Positions 49,814 through 59,279 of a stretch of 64,000 bases of DNA are shown here, piece by piece; the stretch's first letter is position 1; each line of letters opens with the position of its first letter. Below the pieces are notes generated by a model. The model was given only the letters and a program-made list of their open reading frames with translations, was not told the origin of the DNA and searched no databases. Source of the stretch: Streptomyces armeniacus (GTDB lineage: Bacteria > Actinomycetota > Actinomycetes > Streptomycetales > Streptomycetaceae); the NCBI RefSeq assembly GCF_003355155.1, contig NZ_CP031320.1, forward strand, positions 7,082,519 to 7,146,518. Reading direction: 5' to 3'. A program made the position numbers and the translations under genes.

Positions 49814-50233
49814 TCAGGAATCCGAGCCTGCCCGGCGGCGGCGTACGACGATCACGCTGCCCGCCGCGGCCAGCGACGCGCCGGCCGCGATGCCCAGCGG
49901 CAGCGTGACACCGGCCGGGTCCTGCCCGGCCGTGCCGCCGCCGCCCGCGTCGACCGAGCCCTTGGGCTTCTCGCCGCTGTCCGCGTTCGAGGGGTCGCCC
50001 GGTCCGGGAGGCCATTCCTCGCACGCCTTCTTGTCCTTGTCGGTGTCGAGGTTGTTGGGATCGGAGCTGTCCGAGTCGTACGTCTTCTGGGCTTTCTGCT
50101 GGGAGCCGTAGTCCTTGCAGTCCTTCTCGGCGGGTGCCGCGGGCGCCTCGGGTGCGGCGTACGCCACCCCCGACAGCGACAGCGGGGCGGCAACTGCGAG
50201 TACGCCGGTGGCGGCGGCTACACGGAGACGCAT
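49814..50233 (-). CDS. secreted Excalibur-type calcium-binding protein with C-terminal anchor
   Basis: 139 residues. Signal peptide (LRVAAATGVLAVAAPLSLSG, then VAYA). A central Excalibur-like motif runs DCKDYGSQQKAQKTYDSD, then DPNNLDTDKDKKACEEW, with paired Cys and a DxDxDxxxC calcium loop. A Gly-rich spacer follows, then helix LPLGIAAGASLAAAGSVIVV with RRRR, resembling a sorting or anchor tail but without a clear LPXTG. GGGAGG lies 5 nt before ATG 50233. It is upstream of, and probably co-transcribed with, the class F sortase. Confidence 0.82.
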   Translation of the reverse strand: MRLRVAAATGVLAVAAPLSLSGVAYAAPEAPAAPAEKDCKDYGSQQKAQKTYDSDSSDPNNLDTDKDKKACEEWPPGPGDPSNADSGEKPKGSVDAGGGGTAGQDPAGVTLPLGIAAGASLAAAGSVIVVRRRRAGSDS

Positions 50234-50974
50234 GGGAACCTCCCGGAGTTTCGGGGTTTTCACTCCAATGCCACGGTTCGCCCCATTCACGGGAGCAGCC
50301 ATCCAGGCAGGGCCATTCGGGTGAAGGCACGCCGCTGACCTGCTCCTCCGTACGTGGGTCCCGCGCGCGCCGCCCCGTACGCGCCCGCGCCCTCGGGTCG
50401 CCGAAGGGCCCGGACGGGAAGCGGAACGGGCCGGTCTGTGCCAGCGCGCCGCCGCACGGGCACGGCCGTACGGGACCCCGCGCCGCCGCCGTACGCGCCC
50501 CGGGCCGCCGCCGTACGGGACCCCGCGCCGCGGCCGTACGCGCCCCGCGCCCCCGCCCCGCGCCACCTGTGAGGTGTCGCACGTTTCCGTGGGCCGGGCC
50601 GGGGAGCGGGCAGGGTTGGCTGCTGGGCGGGTGCGATGTGGCGCTCGCCTGCCGCGCTGTGGCGGGCCGGCCCAGGGATGGGCCGAGGCCGGCCGACCGG
50701 CGTACGGCGGAGCAGTCCGTGCCGGGCCGTGCCGGGCCGGAGCCAGGCCCGTGGGGCCTTCGGCCCGGAGTGCCGGGGCCGGCCCGCGGGGCCGTGGCCG
50801 CGGTTGTGCCGCCGGCCGGTGAGCGGCCGGGGGCGCGGTGTCATCCGAGCGGCGCCGCGGTACGTCTCACAGCGTGAGAGCGGCGGGGACTGTCCCGCCC
50901 GCTCGGTAAACTGGGCCGAACGCGGGACCCCGGCCGAAACGGGTCCCGGTGAGAGTTTCGAGGAGCGAGCACAC
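50234..50974. other. 741-bp gene-free interval before ask
   Basis: No convincing gene on either strand. Frames here are low-complexity (Arg, Pro, Gly). The left half holds the promoter of the Excalibur gene and CGTACG-rich repeats. The right half must hold the ask promoter and leader. No lysine riboswitch or T-box fold could be recognised by eye. Confidence 0.6.
50464..50549. repeat. CCGTACG-centred tandem repeat
   Basis: Alternating units GGCCGTACGGGACCCCGCGC and GCCGTACGCGCCCCGGGCC repeat four times with roughly 22-bp spacing in the ask upstream region. Confidence 0.7.
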
Positions 50975-52273
50975 GTGGGCCTTGTCGTGCAGAAGTACGG
51001 CGGCTCCTCCGTTGCCGATGCCGAGGGCATCAAGCGCGTTGCCAAGCGGATCGTTGAAGCCAAGAAGAACGGCCATCAGGTCGTCGTCGTGGTCTCGGCG
51101 ATGGGTGACACGACGGACGAGCTGATCGATCTCGCTGGAGAGGTGTCCCCGGTCGCGTCCGGCCGCGAGTTCGACATGCTGCTGACCGCCGGAGAGCGCA
51201 TCTCCATGGCCCTGCTGGCGATGGCGATCAAATCGCTGGGCCACGAGGCGCAGTCGTTCACCGGCAGCCAGGCCGGTCTGATCACCGACTCCGTGCACAA
51301 CAAGGCGCGGATTCTCGACGTGACCCCGGGCCGTATCCAGAGCTCGGTGGACGAGGGCAACATCGCGATCGTCGCCGGTTTCCAGGGCGTGTCGCAGGAG
51401 AGCAAGGACATCACCACGCTCGGCCGCGGCGGTTCGGACACCACCGCGGTGGCGCTGGCCGCCGCGCTGGACGCGGAGGTCTGCGAGATCTACACCGACG
51501 TGGACGGTGTGTTCACCGCGGACCCGCGCGTGGTGAAGAAGGCGCGGAAGATCGACTGGATCTCGTTCGAGGACATGCTGGAGCTGGCGAGTTCCGGCTC
51601 CAAGGTGCTGCTGCACCGCTGCGTGGAGTACGCGCGCCGGTACAACATGCCGATTCACGTACGGTCGTCGTTCTCCGGCATGCGGGGCACATGGGTAAGC
51701 AGCGAGCCGCCGGGCGGCCGCGGCGGACAGAGCGGACAAGGGGAACAGTCGATGGAACAGGCGCTCATCTCCGGCGTCGCGCACGATGCCTCGGAGGCGA
51801 AGGTCACGGTGGTCGGGGTGCCCGACAAGCCGGGTGAGGCCGCGATGATCTTCCGGGTGATCGCGAACTCCGAGATCAACATCGACATGGTCGTGCAGAA
51901 CGTGTCCGCGGCGACGACGGGTCTGACGGACATCTCGTTCACGCTGCCGAAGACGGAGGGCCGCAAGGCCATCGGGGCGCTGGAGAAGGCGCAGGGCGAG
52001 ATCGGCTTCGACTCGCTGCGCTACGACGACCAGGTCGCGAAGATCTCGCTCGTCGGTGCGGGCATGAAGACCAACCCCGGTGTCACGGCGACCTTCTTCG
52101 AGGCGCTGTCCAACGCGGACGTCAACATCGAGCTGATCTCCACCTCCGAGATCCGTATCTCCGTGGTGACCCGCGAGGACGACGTGAACGAGGCCGTGCG
52201 CGCCGTGCACACCGCGTTCGGCCTGGACAGCGACAGCGACGAGGCCGTCGTCTATGGGGGCACCGGCCGGTGA
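50975..52273 (+). CDS. ask: aspartate kinase
   Basis: 432-residue first enzyme of the aspartate pathway (lysine, threonine, methionine, diaminopimelate for the wall), phosphorylating L-aspartate. The kinase domain opens with [20 protein letters not shown] and includes [45 protein letters not shown] and [15 protein letters not shown]. Two ACT domains follow (about 265-425) for feedback control. GTG 50975 has AGGAG 9 nt upstream. As in Corynebacterium, an internal ATG (51752) can start a separate regulatory beta-subunit. The stop overlaps asd by 4 nt. Confidence 0.97.
   Translation: MGLVVQKYGGSSVADAEGIKRVAKRIVEAKKNGHQVVVVVSAMGDTTDELIDLAGEVSPVASGREFDMLLTAGERISMALLAMAIKSLGHEAQSFTGSQAGLITDSVHNKARILDVTPGRIQSSVDEGNIAIVAGFQGVSQESKDITTLGRGGSDTTAVALAAALDAEVCEIYTDVDGVFTADPRVVKKARKIDWISFEDMLELASSGSKVLLHRCVEYARRYNMPIHVRSSFSGMRGTWVSSEPPGGRGGQSGQGEQSMEQALISGVAHDASEAKVTVVGVPDKPGEAAMIFRVIANSEINIDMVVQNVSAATTGLTDISFTLPKTEGRKAIGALEKAQGEIGFDSLRYDDQVAKISLVGAGMKTNPGVTATFFEALSNADVNIELISTSEIRISVVTREDDVNEAVRAVHTAFGLDSDSDEAVVYGGTGR
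51739..51754 (+). promoter_or_regulatory. internal translation start for the aspartate kinase beta-subunit
   Basis: GGGGAA lies about 6 nt before ATG 51752, which begins [12 protein letters not shown], the site known from Corynebacterium lysC to produce the ACT-only beta-subunit in an alpha2-beta2 enzyme. Confidence 0.65.
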
Positions 52274-53370
52274 ACTCCGGCCCCGGCGGCAGCGGCCAGG
52301 TCCGCGCCGACGGCTCAGACGCCTTCCACGGCAAGCCGACCCTGGCGGTCGTCGGTGCGACCGGCGCCGTCGGGTCGGTGCTGCGCGGGCTGCTGTCCGA
52401 ACGGGAGAACGTCTGGGGCGAGATCCGGCTGATCGCCTCGGCCCGTTCCGCCGGTACGAAGCTCACGCTCCGCGGCGAGCAGGTCGAGGTGCTGGCGCTC
52501 ACCGAGGAGGCGCTGGACGGCGCCGACGTGGTGCTGCTGCACGTGCCGGACGAGGTGGCGGCGCAGTGGGCGCCGATCGCGGCGTCCAAGGGTGCGGTGG
52601 TGGTGGACAGTTCGGCGGCGTTCCGTACGGACCCGGACGTGCCGCTGGTCGTGCCCGAGATCAACGGGCACACGGCCCGGGTGCGGCCGCGCGGCGTCAT
52701 CGCGAACCCGGACTGCGTGACCCTCGCGATGATCGTCGCGGTGGGCGCGCTGCACTCGGAGTGGGGCCTCGACGAGCTGATCATGTCCTCGTACCAGGCG
52801 GTCTCCGGCTCCGGTACGGAGGGCGTACGGGTGCTGCGCGAGCAACTCGCCCTGGTGGCGGGCACGGAGCTGGGGACGAAGCCGGGCGATGTCCGGCGCG
52901 CGGTCAGCAGGACCGTTCCGTTTCCGGCTCCGATCGCGCTCAACGTGGTGCCGTTCGCGGGCGAACTCGCCGCGGACGGCTGGACCTCCGAGGAGCAGCG
53001 GCTGCGCGACGAGACGCGCAAGGTGCTGGACCTGCCGCGGCTGCGGGTGGTCGCGACGTGCGTACGGGTGCCGGTGATCACCGGGCACTCGCTGTCGGTG
53101 CACGCGCGCTTCGAGAGCGAGGTGTCGGTGGGGGCGGCGCACGAGATCCTGGCGAACGCGCCGGGCGTGGTGCTGTGCGACGACCCGGCCGAGGGGGAGT
53201 TCCCGACGCCCGCCGACGTGGTGGGCACCGATCCGACGTGGGTGGGGCGGGTGCGGCGCTCGCCGGACGATCCGCGGGCGCTGGAGTTCTTCGTCTGCGG
53301 CGACAACCTCCGCAAGGGCGCGGCGCTCAATACGGTGCAAATCGCCGAGGCCGTCGTATCCGGGCACTGA
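52270..53370 (+). CDS. asd: aspartate-semialdehyde dehydrogenase
   Basis: 366 residues, NADPH-dependent reduction of aspartyl phosphate. The Rossmann start [20 protein letters not shown] is near 20-40. [20 protein letters not shown] and [12 protein letters not shown] with the catalytic Cys follow. [17 protein letters not shown], then [15 protein letters not shown] with the active-site His, and [20 protein letters not shown] complete the fold. An N-terminal extension of about 18 residues precedes the Rossmann fold. GTG 52270 overlaps the ask stop (GTGA), so the two pathway enzymes are translationally coupled. Confidence 0.97.
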   Translation: MNSGPGGSGQVRADGSDAFHGKPTLAVVGATGAVGSVLRGLLSERENVWGEIRLIASARSAGTKLTLRGEQVEVLALTEEALDGADVVLLHVPDEVAAQWAPIAASKGAVVVDSSAAFRTDPDVPLVVPEINGHTARVRPRGVIANPDCVTLAMIVAVGALHSEWGLDELIMSSYQAVSGSGTEGVRVLREQLALVAGTELGTKPGDVRRAVSRTVPFPAPIALNVVPFAGELAADGWTSEEQRLRDETRKVLDLPRLRVVATCVRVPVITGHSLSVHARFESEVSVGAAHEILANAPGVVLCDDPAEGEFPTPADVVGTDPTWVGRVRRSPDDPRALEFFVCGDNLRKGAALNTVQIAEAVVSGH

Positions 53371-53406
53371 GTCGGAAGCCGGTGGCGGACCGCGTCCAGT
53401 TGTGAA

Positions 53407-53430
53407 GGAACTGTAATCAGTTCAAAGGTC
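53407..53430 (+). promoter_or_regulatory. possible ECF-type promoter before the sigma gene
   Basis: GGAAC at 53407-53411 and GTC at 53428-53430 are separated by 16 bp, matching the GGAAC-N16-GTC form used by SigE-type factors. It lies 220 bp upstream of the sigma gene and could be autoregulatory. By-eye match only. Confidence 0.35.
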
Positions 53431-53651
53431 CAGGCCGCTGGCTGGCGACGCGTACTCTGAACGAGAATTTCGCTCCTCCACTCCGCAACCGGCGGTCCGC
53501 GGGGGAGCGTCTTTGGTATCGCCGGAATCTCCGTTGTCAGGGCACGAAGCCGCCGCGAGTTTTGGGGCATTGGGGAAGAGCTGGTACGCATGAGGGCATT
53601 TAATGCGAAGAGCAATCAGGGCGCTCACGCGTACAACCCTGACGGGGGGAT

Positions 53652-54314
53652 GTGTGTCAAACAGGCGTGGCAGAGGTACTCGAGTTCGCGACAGCTCCTG
53701 GGCACGGCGTACGCGTCGGCAGCGGAGGCATGCCCGTGATCGCGCCGTGGCCGGCGGCGCGCCCAGCGCAACCCGCGTCGGTGTCGACGGAACGCGGGGG
53801 CGCTGACGACGCGATGACAGCGGGCACCACAGTCGACCACCTCACCGAGACCTACCGCACCCACTACCGCTCCCTGCTCGGGCTCGCCGCCCTGCTGCTC
53901 GACGACACCGCGTCCTGCGAGGACGTCGTCCAGGAGGCGTTCATACGGGTGCACTCCGCCCGCAAGCGCGTCCGCGACCCCGAGAAGACCCTCGCGTACC
54001 TGCGCCAGACCGTCGTCAACCTGTCCCGCTCCACGCTGCGCCGCCGCATCCTCGGCCTGAAGCTGCTGTCGAAGCCGATGCCGGACATGGCGAGCGCGGA
54101 GGAGGGCGCGTACGACCGGATCGAGCGTGACGAACTGAAGAAGGCGCTGGGCGGTCTGCAGCGCAGGCAGCGCGAGGTGCTGGTGCTACGCTACTTCGCG
54201 GACATGACAGAATCGCAGGTCGCAGAGGTGCTGGGGCTCTCCCTCGGTTCGGTGAAGGCATACGGTTCCCGCGGTATCGCCGCGCTCAGAGTTGCCATGG
54301 AGGCGGCGTCGTGA
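53652..54314 (+). CDS. SigE-family ECF RNA polymerase sigma factor
   Basis: 220 residues. An N-terminal extension of about 55 residues is followed by sigma-2 (TETYRTHYRSLLGLAALLLD, CEDVVQEAFIRVHSARKRV, AYLRQTVVNLSRSTLRRRI) and sigma-4 (LKKALGGLQRRQREVLVLRY, ESQVAEVLGLSLGSVKAYGS). GTG 53652 follows a GGGGGG box; an internal ATG at 53814 would give a compact family-length protein and cannot be excluded. It is coupled by a GTGA overlap to a membrane protein that may be its anti-sigma. Its position after ask-asd matches other Streptomyces genomes. Confidence 0.88.
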   Translation: MCQTGVAEVLEFATAPGHGVRVGSGGMPVIAPWPAARPAQPASVSTERGGADDAMTAGTTVDHLTETYRTHYRSLLGLAALLLDDTASCEDVVQEAFIRVHSARKRVRDPEKTLAYLRQTVVNLSRSTLRRRILGLKLLSKPMPDMASAEEGAYDRIERDELKKALGGLQRRQREVLVLRYFADMTESQVAEVLGLSLGSVKAYGSRGIAALRVAMEAAS

Positions 54315-55579
54315 GTGCCCGTGGTGAAGACCCGAACAGGCATGACCGGGAACGGGACATGTCGGGCGATGAGAATGAACTCCGTGAGCCGGGCGAGCCG
54401 TTGAGCCCCGGCCAGGGCCAGGGCCAGGACGGGGACCCGGAAGCGGGCCGTCCGGGGCAGGAACCGGCCGCGGCGGACGCCGATTCCGGTACGGACTCCG
54501 GCTCTGCCGGTACCCCACCCGTCGTCGACGAGGACACACTGCGGCGCCTGCTGCACCAGACCGTCGGTGACCTGGAGCCGTCCCCCGCCACCCTCGAGCA
54601 CCTGCGCCGCGCCGTGCCCCGGCGCCGGGCGCGCAAGCGGCAGGCGCTGGTGGGCGCCGCGGCGGCCGTCGTGCTCGGCGGCGCGGCGATCCCCGCCCTG
54701 CTGCACGCGGACCTGGTGCCCGGCGGCGGCAACAAGCCCATGCACGCGGCCAGCCACTCCGAGTCGCACGGCCCGGACGACGAGCAGGGCGGCCGTAACG
54801 GCGGCAACGACGACGAGGACGCGCACCAGGGCAAGGAGAACGCCGGCAAGGACGGCAGGAAGTCCGGCGGCGGCGACACCTCCTCCCCGAGCGCGGGCGG
54901 TGACACCAAGGGCCCCGGCCCCAGCGACGACACGTACGCCTCGGCGCCCACCTGTGCCGGCGACCAGCTGGGCCGTGGCACCGCGAACGTCGGGCAGCCG
55001 GACGGCGAAGGCCGCATCTACGGCTCGTTCGAGGTCACCAACACCTCGGCGGAGCCGTGCTCGGTCGAGGGCGAGGGCATCGTCGGCGCGAGCGCGCGCG
55101 GGCGGGCCAGCAGCAGCAACATCCAGGTCATGGACCACACCCCGGGTGACGGGACGGGGCTGCCCGACCCCGGCATGGCGGCCGAGGAGCTCGTACTGGA
55201 GCCGGGCGCCTCGTACGTCGTGAAGTTCGCCTGGGTGCCCCGCGAAGGCGGCGGCCCGACCGGCTGCTCCACCTCCACCACGCCGCCGCCGGACAGCGGC
55301 GACACCACGGAGGGCGGCGAAGGCACGCCCGACCCCGGCGGCTCGGCGGAGGGCGGAGACGGCACCGCGGACACGGGCGGTGGCGGCGGCGACTCCGGGA
55401 CCACCGGCGGCGCCAGCTCCGGCACCGGTACGGACACCGGTGGCGGCGGCGAGACGGGCGGCGCCAGCGTCGCCCTCAGCCACACGCCGGACGTCGGCAA
55501 CACTGCCGCCGCCAGCACCGTCCTGCCGGGCGCGTGCGCGGGCACCGTGTACCGCACGGGAGTGCTCGCCGGGCAATGA
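54311..55579 (+). CDS. putative membrane-anchored anti-sigma-like protein
   Basis: 422 residues. The cytoplasmic N-terminus (1-105) contains a helical segment VDEDTLRRLLHQTVGDLEPS followed by LEHLRRAVPRRRARKRQ. There is one membrane helix at about 111-130 (ALVGAAAAVVLGGAAIPALL). The external part is a Gly/Asp/Asn-rich spacer, a beta domain at about 210-320 with paired Cys (TCAGDQLGRGTANVG, EPCSVEGEGIVG) that resembles DUF4232-type folds, and a Gly/Thr-rich tail. It has no zinc anti-sigma motif. Co-translation with the sigma gene and single-pass topology support a regulatory role. It is otherwise unrecognised. Confidence 0.75.
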   Translation: MSARGEDPNRHDRERDMSGDENELREPGEPLSPGQGQGQDGDPEAGRPGQEPAAADADSGTDSGSAGTPPVVDEDTLRRLLHQTVGDLEPSPATLEHLRRAVPRRRARKRQALVGAAAAVVLGGAAIPALLHADLVPGGGNKPMHAASHSESHGPDDEQGGRNGGNDDEDAHQGKENAGKDGRKSGGGDTSSPSAGGDTKGPGPSDDTYASAPTCAGDQLGRGTANVGQPDGEGRIYGSFEVTNTSAEPCSVEGEGIVGASARGRASSSNIQVMDHTPGDGTGLPDPGMAAEELVLEPGASYVVKFAWVPREGGGPTGCSTSTTPPPDSGDTTEGGEGTPDPGGSAEGGDGTADTGGGGGDSGTTGGASSGTGTDTGGGGETGGASVALSHTPDVGNTAAASTVLPGACAGTVYRTGVLAGQ

Positions 55580-55742
55580 GGGCGGCGGCGAAGACGCGGG
55601 AGCTCTGAGTACCCGAGCGACCGAGTACCTCGGTGGGGGAGGAGATCGCGGGGCGGGCCCGGCACTGGCGGACCCGCCCCGCGCCCGTACGTACGGCCGC
55701 CCCGGCGGCGGGCGGCGGGCGGTGGCGCCGTACGGTTGACCT

Positions 55743-56783
55743 GTGTACCGGTTCCTGCTGACCCCTCGGTGGTGGGGGATCAACCTCTTCGCCGTACTGT
55801 CGATCCCCGTCTGCCTGTTCATGGGCAGCTGGCAGCTCAGCCGTTTCGACGCGCGCGTGGAGAACCACCAGCAGCAGGAGCGCTCCGCCTCGGAGGCCGC
55901 CGGCGCGCGGGCCGAGCCGCTGGCCGGGCTGCTGCCCGTCACGCAGGAGACCAGCGGGCGTACGGCGCGGGTCACCGGACGGTACGACACCCGGCACCAA
56001 CTGCTCGTCCCGGACCGGCGGCTGGACGGCGAGCGCGGCTTCTACGTGCTGAACCTGCTCGCACCGGACTCCGCCTCGGGCTCCGGGCCGGACTCCGCTT
56101 CGCGTTCCGGTTCCGGGCCCGGGTCCGGTTCCGGCAAGGCGCTCCCCGTCGTACGGGGCTGGCTCCCCGGCAGCCCCGACCCCGCCCGCGTACCCGCGCC
56201 GCCGCGCGGCGAGGTCACCGTGGAGGGCGCGCTCCAGGCGCCCGAGTCGCAGGGCACCGCGGGCGCCCAGCCGGGCGGGCTGCCCAAGGGCCAGCTCGGC
56301 ATCATCAGCGACGCCGCCCTCGTGAACCTCGTGCCGTACGAGGTGGAGCGCGCCTGGATCACCGTGCAGCGGACCGAGGCACCGCTGAAGCCGGTGCCGC
56401 CGGTCGCGCCCGCGAACACGGGGCTCGACATGAAGGCGTTCCAGAACCTGGGCTACACCGCCGAGTGGTTCGTCTTCGCGGGCTTCGTCGTCTTCATGTG
56501 GTACCGGCTGTTCCGGCGGGAGGCGGAGCTGGCGCAGGACGCCGAGCTCGGCCTCCTCCCCGACGGCGCGGACGACCCGGACCAGCCCGGGAGCCCTACG
56601 AGTCCCGCACCGGAGGCCGCCCCGGACCAGCCGCAGGATGGGCCGGAACCTCCGGCTCCGCCGGATCGGCAGGACTCCCGGGACCAGCCGGAGCCTCAGG
56701 ACCGGCGCCGGGAGCCGCCGGAGCGGCCTGCTCCAGGCCCAGATGGCGCGTCGCAAAGTCGATCTCCAAGCGGAGCTGCTTGA
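55743..56783 (+). CDS. SURF1-family cytochrome oxidase assembly protein
   Basis: 346 residues. N-terminal helix (PRWWGINLFAVLSIPVCLFM) leading to GSWQLSRFDARVENHQQQE, the SURF1 signature. The periplasmic domain includes TARVTGRYDTRHQLLVPDR, RGFYVLNLL, VVRGWLPGSPDPA and LVNLVPYEVERAWITVQR. The second helix is GYTAEWFVFAGFVVFMWYRL near 232-252. It helps insert heme a or assemble subunit I of aa3 oxidase in the membrane. A Ser-Gly low-complexity insert lies near 105-125. The C-terminal 90 residues are a Pro/Gln/Asp-rich cytoplasmic tail overlapping the convergent peptidase gene by 188 bp; a shorter natural tail is possible. Confidence 0.88.
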   Translation: MYRFLLTPRWWGINLFAVLSIPVCLFMGSWQLSRFDARVENHQQQERSASEAAGARAEPLAGLLPVTQETSGRTARVTGRYDTRHQLLVPDRRLDGERGFYVLNLLAPDSASGSGPDSASRSGSGPGSGSGKALPVVRGWLPGSPDPARVPAPPRGEVTVEGALQAPESQGTAGAQPGGLPKGQLGIISDAALVNLVPYEVERAWITVQRTEAPLKPVPPVAPANTGLDMKAFQNLGYTAEWFVFAGFVVFMWYRLFRREAELAQDAELGLLPDGADDPDQPGSPTSPAPEAAPDQPQDGPEPPAPPDRQDSRDQPEPQDRRREPPERPAPGPDGASQSRSPSGAA

Positions 56784-58608
56784 TCCGCTCCTCCACGACA
56801 AGCGAGCCGTGCCCGGCGTCGTAGCGGTAGACCTCGTGCGGGTGCCCGCGTGCGGCCAGCCGCTTCACGTAGTTCTCGACCTGCCGGATCGGGCAGCGCG
56901 GGTCGTTGACGCCCGCCGAGATGTAGACCGGGGCGCGCACCCCGTCGGCGTACGTGATCGGGGACGACGCCTCGTACCGCTCCGGCACTTCCTCCGGAGT
57001 GCCGCCCAGCAGCGTGCGGTCCATCGACTTCAGCGCCTCCATCTCGTCGTGGTACGCCGTCACGTAGTCCGCCACCGGCACCGCCGCGAGCCCCACCGCC
57101 CACGCGTCCGGCTGCGTGCCCAGCCCGAGCAGGGTCAGATAGCCGCCCCACGAGCCGCCCGCCAGCACCAGCCGCGCCGGATCCGCGAGCCCGGACGTCA
57201 CGGCCCACTCCCGTACCGCCGCCACGTCCTCCAGCTCGATCAGGCCCACGCGGTGCTTGAGCGCGTCGGTCCAGGCACGCCCGTAGCCGGTCGAGCCGCG
57301 GTAGTTGACGCGTACGACCGCGAAGCCGTGGTCCACCCAGGCCGCCGGCTGGCTGGCGAACGCGTCGCTGTCGTGCCAGGTCGGGCCGCCGTGCACGTCG
57401 AAGACGGTCGGGAACGGACCCTCCCCCTCCGGCCGCTGTACGAGCGCGTGCACCGTGCCGCCCGGCCCTTCCACCCAGGCGTCCTCGACCGGCACCGACG
57501 ACGGCGCCTTCATACCCGGCGGGTCCAGCACGACCTGGCCCGTCGTGGACCGCACCTGCGGCGGCAGCGCCGCCGACGACCACAGGTACTCGACGGTCCC
57601 GTCCGGCCGCGCCGTCGCGCCCGACACCGAACCGTCCGGGGTCGGCACCCGTACGAGCGCGCCCGTGCCGATCTCGTACCGCCACATCTCGCTGCGCGCC
57701 TGGTGGCTGTGGACGACCAGCAGCGCGCTGCCGTCCGGATACCACTCCGCGCTGACATCGCCCGGCAGGTCGATCGCCAGATCCGTCGACTCACCGCTGA
57801 GCGGGTCCCAGATCATCGGCTCCCAGCGGCCCCGCCGCTGGTGCCCGACCAGCAGCCGGCTGTCGCCCGCGACGGGCGCGAAGCCCAGCACGGTCAGGCC
57901 GAGCTCGCGGGTGCCGCCCTCGGAGTCGTCCAGCTCGGCGACGGCCGTGCCGTCCGGCCGCACCACGCGCAGCGCCGAGTGCATCGCGTCGCCGTGCTCG
58001 GTGTGTTCGACGGCGAGCAGCTCACCGTCGTACGACAGGTCGCCGACGCCGGCGGACTCCGCGTGCCGGTAGATCTCGACGGGCGCGCCCCCGGGCCGTA
58101 CGACGTGCAGCGTCGAGCCCTCGTCGTCCGTGGACCGCCCCACCACGGCGGTGCCGTCGCGGCCGAGCGCCAGGCCGGCGGGGTACGAGGGGGCGAGTCC
58201 GGGCGTCGCGGGCTCGTCGGGGCCGCCGCCGAAGGGCTGCCGCAGCCAGACGCCGAACTCGTCGCCGTCCGTGTCCGAGAACCACCAGATCCACTCGCCG
58301 TCGGGGGTCAGGACGCCGTCGGTGGTGCCGTTCGGCCGGTCCGTCACCTGCCGCTGCTCACCGGTCGTACGGTCCCAGGCGTACAGCTCGAAGGTGCCGG
58401 TGGCGTTCGAGACGAACAGCGCCCGGTCCGGCGCATCCTCCGCCCAGTCGGGCAGCCCGGTGCGGGGGGCGCGGAACCGCTTCTCCCAGTCCGGCATGCC
58501 CGCCGCCACGTCCTTGCGGGCCGCCGAACCGTCCGCGTGCGCTGCCGCCGGACGGTCCGCGCCCGCCGCCGCCGGCCCGCCGCCCGCGGGGTCTGTGTGC
58601 TTCGTCAT
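56596..58608 (-). CDS. S9-family prolyl oligopeptidase/acylaminoacyl peptidase
   Basis: 670 residues, serine peptidase acting on short peptides, cytoplasmic. An Ala-rich N-terminus (1-45) and a beta-propeller (about 55-385) precede the alpha/beta-hydrolase domain (about 395-645). The nucleophile is in AGGSWGGYLTL, the catalytic Asp in AGVNDPRCPIRQ and the His in YDAGHGSLV. DVHGGPTWHDSDAF provides the oxyanion region. ATG 58608 is chosen; the open frame runs to 59463, but that part is antisense to rodlin. The C-terminal 40 residues are a Pro/Ala/Gly tail lying opposite the SURF1 tail. Confidence 0.9.
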   Translation of the reverse strand: MTKHTDPAGGGPAAAGADRPAAAHADGSAARKDVAAGMPDWEKRFRAPRTGLPDWAEDAPDRALFVSNATGTFELYAWDRTTGEQRQVTDRPNGTTDGVLTPDGEWIWWFSDTDGDEFGVWLRQPFGGGPDEPATPGLAPSYPAGLALGRDGTAVVGRSTDDEGSTLHVVRPGGAPVEIYRHAESAGVGDLSYDGELLAVEHTEHGDAMHSALRVVRPDGTAVAELDDSEGGTRELGLTVLGFAPVAGDSRLLVGHQRRGRWEPMIWDPLSGESTDLAIDLPGDVSAEWYPDGSALLVVHSHQARSEMWRYEIGTGALVRVPTPDGSVSGATARPDGTVEYLWSSAALPPQVRSTTGQVVLDPPGMKAPSSVPVEDAWVEGPGGTVHALVQRPEGEGPFPTVFDVHGGPTWHDSDAFASQPAAWVDHGFAVVRVNYRGSTGYGRAWTDALKHRVGLIELEDVAAVREWAVTSGLADPARLVLAGGSWGGYLTLLGLGTQPDAWAVGLAAVPVADYVTAYHDEMEALKSMDRTLLGGTPEEVPERYEASSPITYADGVRAPVYISAGVNDPRCPIRQVENYVKRLAARGHPHEVYRYDAGHGSLVVEERIKQLRLEIDFATRHLGLEQAAPAAPGAGPEAPAGPGSPADPAEPEVPAHPAAGPGRPPVRDS

Positions 58609-58821
58609 GCGCCCATTCTCCGCTGCCCGGCGCCCGCTCCGTGCGCCGGGGCGGCCGGTGCGCAGGTGACCGGGGGGACGGGGAACGGGTGCAGTGGCAA
58701 GTACGCCCGTGTGGGTGCCCAAACGGATCCGAACGAGTGAAGGCCGAGAACTTCCGGCGTACGGCGCAGTTGTGCAGTGCGCTCCGGCAGCGGGGCATTC
58801 CATGATCCGGAAGGAAGACTC

Positions 58822-59235
58822 GTGCTCAAGAAGGTTCTTGCTACGGCTGCTGTGGCCGCCTCCGTTGTTGGTGTCAGCGGCACCGTCGCCGCCCCCGCGA
58901 TGGCGGTTGGTGACGAACACGGCGGTCAGGAGTCCGTCACCGGCAACGGCGCGATGGAGATGTACGGCAACACCACCACGGGCGGGAAGATGAGCCCGAA
59001 CATGGCCCTGGTCAACGGCTCGCTGAACAACGTCTGCCTCGGCGTCCCGGTCAACAAGGCCAACGTCGGCAGCCTGGTCGGCCTGGTGCCGATCACCGTC
59101 CAGGACATCCTGACCAGCGCCAACAACCAGAACTGCGCGGACAACTCCACGCAGATCGACGGCGACGACCCGCTGTCGCACCTGATCGAGGACATCCCGA
59201 TCCTCTCCGAGAACGGTGCCAACACGGCGAGCTGA
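58822..59235 (+). CDS. rdl: rodlin (rodlet-layer surface protein)
   Basis: 137 residues. The signal peptide is LKKVLATAAVAASVVGVSG, then TVAAPAMA. The mature protein follows the rodlin pattern: SVTGNGAMEMYGNTTTGGKM, SPNMALVNGSLNNVCLGVP, VGSLVGLVPITVQDIL, NQNCADNSTQIDGDDPLSHL, EDIPILSENGAN, including the two conserved Cys. Rodlins and chaplins build the hydrophobic rodlet layer on aerial hyphae and spores. GTG 58822 follows GGAAGGAAG. Only one copy is visible, whereas many species carry a divergent pair. A perfect hairpin terminator follows. Confidence 0.95.
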   Translation: MLKKVLATAAVAASVVGVSGTVAAPAMAVGDEHGGQESVTGNGAMEMYGNTTTGGKMSPNMALVNGSLNNVCLGVPVNKANVGSLVGLVPITVQDILTSANNQNCADNSTQIDGDDPLSHLIEDIPILSENGANTAS

Positions 59236-59247
59236 CGGCCTCAGGCC

Positions 59248-59279
59248 CCCGGGCCGCCGACCCCCCTCGGCGGCCCGGG
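59248..59279 (+). terminator. rodlin terminator
   Basis: CCCGGGCCGCCGA and TCGGCGGCCCGGG form a perfect 13-bp stem with a C6 loop, 12 bp after the stop. Confidence 0.9.
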
